From positions 434,001-498,000 of the forward strand of contig NZ_LR882035.1 of the NCBI RefSeq assembly GCF_904528075.1: 64,000 bases of DNA, read 5' to 3'. The stretch comes from Agreia sp. COWG. Lineage in GTDB: Bacteria > Actinomycetota > Actinomycetes > Actinomycetales > Microbacteriaceae. Below, in pieces: positions 55,816-62,814 of the stretch. Position 1 is the first letter of the stretch. Each line of letters opens with the position of its first letter. A model generated the notes under the pieces. That model ran no database searches and was not told where the DNA came from. It saw only the letters and a list, made by a program, of their open reading frames with translations. A program made the position numbers and the translations under genes.

Positions 55816-56361
55816 GTGTTTTCGGTCTTCCCCCTATATGACCTCGACAATGATTCCTTCCGGGTGCAGCAGCTGAATCCCGAAGGCGTCGAGATGGTGC
55901 CGCTCCCCGGCGACATCCATCTCGACGCTCTCGCGAGCCAGTCCGACGCCGACGTGCGCAACTGGCTCGACGGCCAGATCGAATCCACCTCGTGCGTCGT
56001 CGTCTTCATCGGCGAGAACACCGCCGGTCGTCGATGGATCACCTACGTGATCGGCAAGGCGCGCGAGCTGGGCAAGCCCATGGTCGGCGTGGCGATCCAC
56101 GCCCTCGCCGACGAGAACGGAGCGCAGGCGAACGCCGGCGAGAGCCCCTTCGCCAACTCCGGAATGTCGGCCCGCGCCCTCTCGCAGATCGAGACCTACT
56201 CACCGGCCTTCGCCACCAGCGTGTTCGTGCGTTCGCATATCCGCTACGGCCTGGGCGACTGGATCGCCGCCGCGGTGCGCGAGCATCAGCGGGCCCAGTC
56301 GGGGCGTTCGCGCCGCCAGGCCGGCCTCGGTGCCAAGAGGTCGTCCGAGAACACCGGCTGA
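55816..56361 (+). CDS. TIR-like domain protein (ThsB/DUF1863 type), orphan
   Basis: A 181-residue soluble protein starting at GTG (55816) with AAGGAG ahead. After a strand VFSVFPLYDLDNDSFRVQQL, the core reads VRNWLDGQIESTSCVVVFIGENTAGRRWITYVIGKARELGKPMVGVAIHALADENGAQANAGESPF. This is the MTH538/DUF1863 TIR-like signature (WID..L..T..TVVLIG..T..R.WV.YEI.K....G...LGIYIH...D..G....G.NPF). The residue matching the conserved Glu of YEI is Val here. Family members include ThsB of the Thoeris anti-phage system, which makes a nucleotide signal for ThsA; no ThsA, SIR2 or STALD gene is nearby. The C-terminus is a basic, Gln/Arg-rich tail. It sits alone after an AT-rich intergenic region. Confidence 0.78.
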   Translation: MFSVFPLYDLDNDSFRVQQLNPEGVEMVPLPGDIHLDALASQSDADVRNWLDGQIESTSCVVVFIGENTAGRRWITYVIGKARELGKPMVGVAIHALADENGAQANAGESPFANSGMSARALSQIETYSPAFATSVFVRSHIRYGLGDWIAAAVREHQRAQSGRSRRQAGLGAKRSSENTG

Positions 56362-56434
56362 CTCACGATCGAGTGATCGCCGATGCGGCACGCGAATGCG
56401 GCGCGCTCGAGGCGGCGTACTAGAGGCGGCGCGC

Positions 56435-57271
56435 TCAGGCTTCCGCGTTCACTCCCTTGCCGAATCGCAGCAATACCTGCACGGCCTCGTGATCGGATGC
56501 GGCTGCGCCGTTCACGCGCGTGCCGTTGATCGCCGCCTCGCGCACCTCGACGTCGCGGCTCACCAGCAGCCAGTCGATGCGCCGCCCCACCGTCGACGGA
56601 GCGCGGTAGTTCGAGAAGGTCTGGAACTCGGGGGTGAGCCTGCGGGCGGTGGTGACCCAGGCATCCTGCAGGGTGGTGGTCAGCGCCTCGTAGGGGCGTG
56701 ACTGCACGTCGGTGTTCATGTCGCCCATCACCACCGTGGGCTCGTCTCCGGCTTTCGCGAGCGTGAGAAGCATCTGGGCGGACAGCAGCCGCGAGCGTCG
56801 CGACAGGTGGTCGAGGTGGGTGTTGAACACCTGCAGTGGCGATCGTGTGGCCAGATCGGTGAAGCGGGCGCAGACGACGATGCGCGCCGCGCGGTTGCCC
56901 CACGAGCGCGAGCCGGCGACATCCGGCGTCGCAGAGAGTGCCAGTTGCTGCCACGATTCCAGCCGCAGGCGACGGGTGTCGAAGTACAGCGGGCAGCCCT
57001 CGCCCGTGCCCCCGGCCTCGCGGCCGTGGCCGATGCGGCGAAAGTGGGGTCCGAGCACCGACGAGACGAAGCCGGCCTGATCCGGCAGGGCCTCCTGCGT
57101 TCCGAGCAGCGTCGGCGACTCGCGTTCGAGCAGCTGTCGCAGCAGAAATTTGCGACGAGCCCAGACGTCGGGGCTGTTCACGTTGAGATGCCGCATGCGG
57201 CGCCGGATGTTGTAGGTCATCACATGCAGATCGGGTGCCTCGGCGGGGCCGATCAGCGGAGCATCGCTCAT
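56435..57271 (-). CDS. Endonuclease/exonuclease/phosphatase (EEP) family protein
   Basis: A 278-residue EEP phosphodiesterase with all catalytic motifs: TYNIRR (Asn), GTQEAL (metal Glu), NTHLDHLS (catalytic His), MGDMNTD (Asp/Asn), RIDWLL and SDHEAV (Asp/His). It is longer and more canonical than the EEP at 28391 and resembles sphingomyelinase-C/DNase-like intracellular members. A TACGCT hexamer lies seven bases before the ATG (leaderless). Convergent with the TIR-like gene. Confidence 0.87.
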   Translation of the reverse strand: MSDAPLIGPAEAPDLHVMTYNIRRRMRHLNVNSPDVWARRKFLLRQLLERESPTLLGTQEALPDQAGFVSSVLGPHFRRIGHGREAGGTGEGCPLYFDTRRLRLESWQQLALSATPDVAGSRSWGNRAARIVVCARFTDLATRSPLQVFNTHLDHLSRRSRLLSAQMLLTLAKAGDEPTVVMGDMNTDVQSRPYEALTTTLQDAWVTTARRLTPEFQTFSNYRAPSTVGRRIDWLLVSRDVEVREAAINGTRVNGAAASDHEAVQVLLRFGKGVNAEA

Positions 57272-57403
57272 GTCGCTAAGCGTAGGCGATGGGCGATGCC
57301 ACGAACTTCATCCAATCCGACTCGGTCGCTGCGCCGAATACGAGAACGGCTCACAAGGCCGAAACGCGATTCAGACCCCAGAACGACGGGAAAACCTCTC
57401 TTT

Positions 57404-57607
57404 ATGAACTCGAGAATCCTCGAACACCACGGACGACGCGCTTACATCATGGGCGAGACGGACACCGACGGAGATCGCACGCGTGTCGCCACCGTCTACC
57501 TGATGAGCGACGGCTGGCACACGAAGCTCGACAGCGATCACACCCGGCACGGTTGGTCGGGCCCGTACTCCTCGGCTGAAGAGGCGCTCGAAAAATTGGT
57601 GCCGTAG
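57404..57607 (+). CDS. Small conserved hypothetical protein (67 residues)
   Basis: MNSRILEHHGRRAYIMGETDTDGDRTRVATVYLMSDGWHTKLDSDHTRHGWSGPYSSAEEALEKLVP. A compact acidic protein with no signal. The 'YLMSDGWHTKLD' and 'GPYSSAEEALEKL' segments suggest a folded domain of a small actinobacterial family. GGGAAAA precedes the ATG. No function is known. Confidence 0.5.
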   Translation: MNSRILEHHGRRAYIMGETDTDGDRTRVATVYLMSDGWHTKLDSDHTRHGWSGPYSSAEEALEKLVP

Positions 57608-57616
57608 CGAGCATAT

Positions 57617-57638
57617 GTTCACTAGACGATCGTATGAT
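57617..57638. repeat. Copy 2 of the dispersed 22-bp dyad motif
   Basis: Identical to 3118-3139 in 20 of 22 positions, with the dyad AGACG-AT-CGTAT (57624-57635) and GTTCACT in front. It is 65 bp before the GTG of the SGNH hydrolase and includes TATGAT (57633-57638), a good -10 hexamer. A repressor bound at this dyad would cover the promoter. Confidence 0.6.
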
Positions 57639-57702
57639 GTGGCGATGCGCCGCTAGGGCGCTTCATACGAGCCTTGCCCGAGGGTAAGTAAAGGAGATCG
57701 AC

Positions 57703-58704
57703 GTGAACACATCCATCACACGTTCAGGGGTAGCAGCCGCGCTGCTTCTCGCCGCCTCGATGGCGGTGGTTCCCGCAGCCGCAGCCACGGCCGCCCCCGC
57801 AGCCACGTCCCCTGCGAAGACGGTGAACTATGTCGCCCTGGGCGACTCGTACGCCGCAGGTCAGGGGCTGACGACGCTCACCGGTCAGCCGGCCGCCGGC
57901 TGCAATCAGACCGCGGAGGATTACCCTCACCAGGTTGCGGCGAAGCTGGGATACAGCCTCACCGATGTGACCTGCGCGGGTGCCGTCACCGAGAACATCG
58001 ACAAGACGTCGCAGTCCGTGACCTCTGCGACGGGCCCGGCGCAATCGGTTCCTCAGCAGGCATCTGCACTCAACGACAGCACGAACGTCGTCACGGTCAC
58101 CATCGGGGGCAACGACGCTGGCTTCTCGCCGGTGATCCAGTCGTGTGTCGCCCTGGGGGCTCAGGGCCCCGTGGTGGGCAAGAATGGCGGGCTCAAGGGC
58201 AACACGTGCCAGGAGGACTACATCAAGAAGGGTGTCGACACCCTGGTGAAGAACATCAAAGACAAGGTGGCGAGGCACCTCGAGGCGACATACAAGGCCA
58301 TCAAGAGGGCGGCTCCGAACGCCAAGATCTACGTGGTCGGCTACCCGTCGTTGTTCCCCGATGCAGCCAACACCCCGGCGGCGGGCTGCTACACCGCGCT
58401 GGGCTCGTCCGGCAACGACGTTCCCTTCACGGCGACCGACATCGCCTACCTGCATTCCGTCGAGGTTCAGCTGAACCAGACGGCGGCCGAGCAGGCCGCC
58501 GCCGTCGGTCTCACCTACGTCGACAACGTGCCGGCGACGGCGGCGAACAGCATGTGCCCGCAGGGTGCGAGCGCCTTCGTCAACGGCGCTGAGCTCGACC
58601 CCAACACCGGTGCGATCGGCTCCGGTTCGCTGCACCCCAACCTCGCGGGGGCGACCTTCCTGGCCTCGCAGACGATCGACGCGATCGACGCGACACGTCG
58701 CTGA
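57703..58704 (+). CDS. Secreted SGNH/GDSL-family hydrolase
   Basis: A 333-residue exported esterase/lipase. Signal: MNTSITRSGVAAALLLAASMAVVPAAAATAAPA. The SGNH blocks are present: VALGDSYAAGQG (Ser49), Gly in the second block, GGNDAGF (Asn) and SLHPNLAG (His/Asp), giving the Ser-His-Asp catalytic machinery and oxyanion hole. Cys pairs (CNQTAEDYP, DVTCAG, SCVALG, NTCQED, GCYT, MCPQG) give three disulfide candidates, as in Streptomyces GDSL lipases. AAGGAG lies before the GTG. A strong terminator follows (58712-58756). Confidence 0.9.
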   Translation: MNTSITRSGVAAALLLAASMAVVPAAAATAAPAATSPAKTVNYVALGDSYAAGQGLTTLTGQPAAGCNQTAEDYPHQVAAKLGYSLTDVTCAGAVTENIDKTSQSVTSATGPAQSVPQQASALNDSTNVVTVTIGGNDAGFSPVIQSCVALGAQGPVVGKNGGLKGNTCQEDYIKKGVDTLVKNIKDKVARHLEATYKAIKRAAPNAKIYVVGYPSLFPDAANTPAAGCYTALGSSGNDVPFTATDIAYLHSVEVQLNQTAAEQAAAVGLTYVDNVPATAANSMCPQGASAFVNGAELDPNTGAIGSGSLHPNLAGATFLASQTIDAIDATRR

Positions 58705-58711
58705 CACCCCT

Positions 58712-58756
58712 GATCGCCGGGGCCTGACAGACATCGGGCCCCGGCGATCTTCGTTT
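58712..58756 (+). terminator. Intrinsic terminator of the SGNH hydrolase gene
   Basis: GATCGCCGGGGCC (58712-58724) pairs exactly with GGCCCCGGCGATC (58737-58749) and is followed by TTCGTTT. It lies eight bases after the TGA. The opposite-strand gene ends at 58768, so it may also stop that transcript. Confidence 0.85.
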
Positions 58757-58767
58757 AACCGGGCTGG

Positions 58768-60075
58768 CTACCGGTTCAGGTTCCAGTGGTCGGCGATGAG
58801 AACGAGCCCCTTCGAGAACACATAGGTCCAGGTGGTCACATCGTGCGCGCTGCCGGGGGCCTCGAGATAGGTGGCGGTCATTCCGGCGGCGGTGGCATCG
58901 GCGTAGAGCTTCTTCACGCCGGGCATGAACTTGTCGTCCTCCGAGCCCACCCCGAACACGGCGAACGTGTCGGGGTACGGGCCGTGCGCCTTCATGATGT
59001 TCTCTGGCCAGGCGGCCTGATACTTCTCCAGGCTGCCTCCGAACGCCGCATCGGCGCTGGCCTGGGGGTTGCCGGCCCGCGGATACTGCTCGCTCGAGGC
59101 GTTGAGGATCACCGAGAACAGGTTCGGGTAGCCCGTGCCGAACTGCATCGCGCACGTTCCCCCCTGCGACAGCCCGCCGATTCCCCAGTAGTGCGGGTCG
59201 TCGATCACGCCGAGGTTCGCCTTGATCCAGGTGGGAACGTCGACCGTGAGATACGTCGCCGAGTTGCCGAGCTTCGAGTCGACGCACATGGGGTTCGCCG
59301 AGGGGTCGCCCAGCTGGTCTGGCGACACCACGATGGGGGCGAGCCCCTGGTGGGCGGCGGCATACTCGTCGAGGCTCTTGCCGAGCTTCTCGGTCACGAG
59401 TGGGTCTTGCGGCGTGCCCGGCTGGCCCGACAGCATCACGAGCACGGGCAGCTTCGGCGGGTCGGCCGTGAGCGCCGCTGGCGGCAGATACACCACGGCG
59501 GGTCGTGCCGCGAAGCCGGATTTCGTGGCCGGGATGGTCACGCTGGTGAGCGTTCCCTTGGTGGGCATGCCGGATGGAGCGACCCACGTGTCGAGCGAGG
59601 AATCGGCCGCCGCCGGGTCGGGTAGCGGCTTCACGCTCTCGTCGACGACGGCGCTGATGCCGAGGGCGCTGCGCACGGTGGGGTACTGGCCGAAGTCGAG
59701 GTTCACGGTCATGGCAGCGGTGGCCAGAAAGAGCACCGCGGCGAGCGATGCGGCCACGACCCTCAGCCACGAGGCGCGCACCATCGAGGCCACGGCCACG
59801 CCGATGCCGGCGAAACCCAGCGCGATCCACACCCGCACCACGGTCGTGAGCTCGGCCCCGAACAGGTCGAGCCAGTCAGAGAGGATGAAGGTGAGCAGCA
59901 GGCCCACCAGGGCTCCGGCGACGGCGGAGACGAGCGCGGCTGTGCGCCAGCGGCCGCGGTGCCACAGCCGGCCGGGTCGGCGCAGCACCAGCAGAACGAT
60001 TGCCGCGAGGGCGAGGCCGTAGACCACGATCACGAAGGGTCCGGAGGTGATGCTGATGTCGAGCAGGCTGTTCAC
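58768..60075 (-). CDS. Membrane-bound alpha/beta-hydrolase esterase
   Basis: A 435-residue protein. Four N-terminal helices (residues ~12-145) precede an esterase-D/antigen-85-like alpha/beta hydrolase domain on the outer face: LPVLVMLSGQPGTP, GIGGLSQGGTCAMQFG with the nucleophile Ser, and EAPGSAHDVTTW with the catalytic His. It starts four bases after the stop of the MprF-like gene, so they form one transcript. In Enterococcus and corynebacteria an alpha/beta hydrolase next to an aminoacyl-phosphatidylglycerol synthase removes the amino acid from the modified lipid; this may be the same pair. Ends at the shared terminator. Confidence 0.84.
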   Translation of the reverse strand: MNSLLDISITSGPFVIVVYGLALAAIVLLVLRRPGRLWHRGRWRTAALVSAVAGALVGLLLTFILSDWLDLFGAELTTVVRVWIALGFAGIGVAVASMVRASWLRVVAASLAAVLFLATAAMTVNLDFGQYPTVRSALGISAVVDESVKPLPDPAAADSSLDTWVAPSGMPTKGTLTSVTIPATKSGFAARPAVVYLPPAALTADPPKLPVLVMLSGQPGTPQDPLVTEKLGKSLDEYAAAHQGLAPIVVSPDQLGDPSANPMCVDSKLGNSATYLTVDVPTWIKANLGVIDDPHYWGIGGLSQGGTCAMQFGTGYPNLFSVILNASSEQYPRAGNPQASADAAFGGSLEKYQAAWPENIMKAHGPYPDTFAVFGVGSEDDKFMPGVKKLYADATAAGMTATYLEAPGSAHDVTTWTYVFSKGLVLIADHWNLNR

Positions 60076-60079
60076 GCGC

Positions 60080-62611
60080 TCACCCCTTGGTCAGTGACGG
60101 GGCCGGGGCGGCGGCGGGCTCGGGCTTCTTGCGCAGATCCCGCACCAGACGGCTCGTCTGCAGCACCGAGAGTTCGGGCAGGTAGCACCGCATGATGGCG
60201 GCGCCGATGGCCGGAAGGTCTGTGGCGTCGGGGTAGACCATCCAGAGCGGCACGAAGCGGGGCTGGAACTTTCTCTTGAAGTTCAGCAGCGAGCGAAAGC
60301 CGTAGGCCGGCTCCAGCGACTGCCCCACGTAGTCGAGCAGCTGCTCGACCAGGCTGCTCTGCTGGGTGTCGGCGGATGCGCCCGCGCTCGCGTTGGCCAG
60401 GGGAGCACCAGACAGGCTCAGCACCTCGACGCCATCGGTCTTCATCTGCTCCACCGCGGCGGTGATCAAGAACTCCATGGTGCCGTTCGCCGCTTCGGGG
60501 CGGCGCCTCATGAAGTCGAGGGTGTAACCGGTCACGCCATCCGGCCCATAGAGCGGAAGCCAGCTGGTGACGGCCTCGATCGTGCCCTCGGGATCGATCG
60601 CGAGCATCAGGCGCACCGAGGGGTCGACGAGCTCGTCCATGCCGCCGAGAGTGAAGCCCATCTCGGGCAGCTCCTTCTCGGCGACCCACGCCTCCGAGAT
60701 GGCCTGCAGCTGCGACTTCTGCTTCAGGCTGAGTTCCTGCCAGGTGGTCCATACGCTCTCGATGCCGGCGCGCGACGCCTTGTTCACGGCGGTGCGGATG
60801 TCTTGCCACTTCTTGCCCGTGGTGCTCCACTCGCGCGGCTGCAGGATGGCCTCTTCCGCCACTTTCAGACGCGGCCACTTGAGGTCGTCGAAGCTGGCCA
60901 GGGCGGCGTCGTCGACGCTGTAGAACACGGGGGTCCAGCCGTGGTCACCGCAGAAGCGCACGAAGCGCGCCACGACTCCGGGGTCGTCGAACGCCGGCCC
61001 GAACGGACCGCCCACGGTCACGGCCACGAAGCCGTGCACGCGGTAGGCCACGGCGGCGTCGGCCTCGGCATCGAACCAGTAGCTGTTGCCCGGCCAGGTC
61101 GACATGAACGAGAGGGTGTGGCCGCCGCCGCGCTCGAGCACGGTGCGGGCGCGGGTGCGGTCGTCGTCGCCGGCGACGGCAGTGCGGCTGAAGATCAGCA
61201 GGCACGAGGCCACCAGGATGGCAACCCAGACCAGGATCGAGGGGAGGTAGAAGTAGGCGTCCGACCACGGGGTGGTGGGAACGTAGGCGAGCCCGTCGGG
61301 AATGACGAACGTGGGCGGAATCAGCCGCAGCGGCAGCGCCAGCAGAATGTCGGACGCGCTGATGGTGGGGCTGTACTGGTCGTTCACGGCGAGGGCGCCG
61401 AAGAACGCGGCCGCGGCGGCGGCGAGCACGGCCGATACCGTGATCAGGCCGAAGCGTCGATTGCTCGAGCGGGTGGTGGCCACCCCAACGTGAGAGCGCA
61501 GCAGCACCAGCAGCAGGGCGCTCAAGAGGGGAACGATCGCGCAGAGCGCGCTGCCGGTGATCGTCTGCCAGGCATACGGGTCGACGTCTGTGCTCGACTC
61601 CTGGGCGAACAGCGTCATGGTGTCGGGCTGAATGACGACGAACACCGACGCCATGACCACGGCCATCATCAGGTTGAGTCCCACGGCGAGCCAGAGCGCC
61701 GCCCGGCGTCCGCGCAGAATGCCCCAGGCGGCCACGAGCGAGACCAGCACCGGCAGCAGGGCGATGAGCCCCGCGTGCGGGTGGGCTGGGTCGAGGGTGG
61801 CGAACTGGTCGGGGCAGGGTTCGCCGGGGGAACCGACCGCGCAGATCTGTCCGTCGGCGACGCTCACGGAGTCGAACGCGAGAACGCCGTAGATCGAGAG
61901 CAGGCCGCTGCCCGTGCCCACGATCGAGGCCACGACAGGGCCGAGCCCGCCCACCGCCACCATCGCGGCCAAGAGGGTGCGGGTCTCGTGGTGAGAACTG
62001 CGCACCAGGCGAAAGCGCGAGACCTGACCGCCCAGGGCGAAGCCGAGCAGAAACCCCACCGGAACGGCGACGAGGGCGTAGAAGTCTCCGGTGCCGCCCG
62101 AGTAGAGGAACAGGGTGACGGCGAAGAACGACGCGCCCAGGCGCATCCGGCGACGCCAGAGCGGCGAGGCGAAGGCGCTCGCGGCCATTGCCGTGCAGAT
62201 CACGCCGGTGGCGGGCGACAGGGCATCGAGCGATGACGAGTTGAGCGGCAAGAAGTCGAGGTAGCGGTTCTCGAAGCTGTTGATCGCGAAGCCGATGAGA
62301 CCGGATGCGGCGCTGCCGGCCACATAGGCCACCACGGTGCGCCAGCTGCCCATGAGCCGCTCCGACTCGCCGACCACGATCACGATCAGGGGAAGAACCC
62401 AGATGAGCGCGGTCGCGCCGTCGACGGCGAGGAAGCCGGTGATGAGGCCCCACCAGCGGTGGTCGGCGAAGACGTTCTCGACCCCCGTGGCGAGAATGTC
62501 CCAGCCCCAGCCATAGGTGTCAGAGGCGAAGCCGATGCTGCTGAGGGTCGCCACGATGAGCGTGATGGCCACGGTAACGGGCCGCCGCCTGGCCCAACGA
62601 AGAAACAGCAC
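60080..62611 (-). CDS. mprF: MprF-like membrane protein with DUF2156 lipid aminoacyltransferase domain
   Basis: An 843-residue protein. A rhomboid-like N-terminal part (SIGFASDTYGWGWDILATGVENVFADHRWWGLITGFLAVDGATALIWVLPLIVIVVGESERLMGS) plus several further helices give roughly 12 spans, then a cytoplasmic DUF2156 GNAT-type domain begins near GGGHTLSFMSTWPGNSYWFDAEADAAVAYRVHGFVAVTVGGPFGP and ends with YGFRSLLNFKRKFQPRFVPLWMVYPD. Such proteins add amino acids to phosphatidylglycerol and flip the product, lowering the negative charge of the membrane and raising resistance to cationic peptides. The GTG start at 62611 was chosen; AGGGG lies seven bases upstream. Operon with the esterase at 58768. 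Confidence 0.86.
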   Translation of the reverse strand: MLFLRWARRRPVTVAITLIVATLSSIGFASDTYGWGWDILATGVENVFADHRWWGLITGFLAVDGATALIWVLPLIVIVVGESERLMGSWRTVVAYVAGSAASGLIGFAINSFENRYLDFLPLNSSSLDALSPATGVICTAMAASAFASPLWRRRMRLGASFFAVTLFLYSGGTGDFYALVAVPVGFLLGFALGGQVSRFRLVRSSHHETRTLLAAMVAVGGLGPVVASIVGTGSGLLSIYGVLAFDSVSVADGQICAVGSPGEPCPDQFATLDPAHPHAGLIALLPVLVSLVAAWGILRGRRAALWLAVGLNLMMAVVMASVFVVIQPDTMTLFAQESSTDVDPYAWQTITGSALCAIVPLLSALLLVLLRSHVGVATTRSSNRRFGLITVSAVLAAAAAAFFGALAVNDQYSPTISASDILLALPLRLIPPTFVIPDGLAYVPTTPWSDAYFYLPSILVWVAILVASCLLIFSRTAVAGDDDRTRARTVLERGGGHTLSFMSTWPGNSYWFDAEADAAVAYRVHGFVAVTVGGPFGPAFDDPGVVARFVRFCGDHGWTPVFYSVDDAALASFDDLKWPRLKVAEEAILQPREWSTTGKKWQDIRTAVNKASRAGIESVWTTWQELSLKQKSQLQAISEAWVAEKELPEMGFTLGGMDELVDPSVRLMLAIDPEGTIEAVTSWLPLYGPDGVTGYTLDFMRRRPEAANGTMEFLITAAVEQMKTDGVEVLSLSGAPLANASAGASADTQQSSLVEQLLDYVGQSLEPAYGFRSLLNFKRKFQPRFVPLWMVYPDATDLPAIGAAIMRCYLPELSVLQTSRLVRDLRKKPEPAAAPAPSLTKG

Positions 62612-62814
62612 AAGTACCCCTGATCACGAAAACCTCTGAATCGTACCGATGCCGCATGGGGAATGGGTGCACAAATGAGCTACATAGCTAACATTCAGCA
62701 AACACGCGGCGTTCGTTCGGCCGTGATGGAGACCCTGACATGAGGACAGCTCACAGAGCTGCACCGAGCGCCGGGGCGTACGATACCTAGGCCTATTGCA
62801 AGAGGAGTCCAGCC

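Noticed and set aside
55816..57271. Complete Thoeris defence system
   Set aside because: Only the TIR-like gene is present; the neighbour is an EEP phosphodiesterase on the opposite strand, not a ThsA-like NAD-binding effector.
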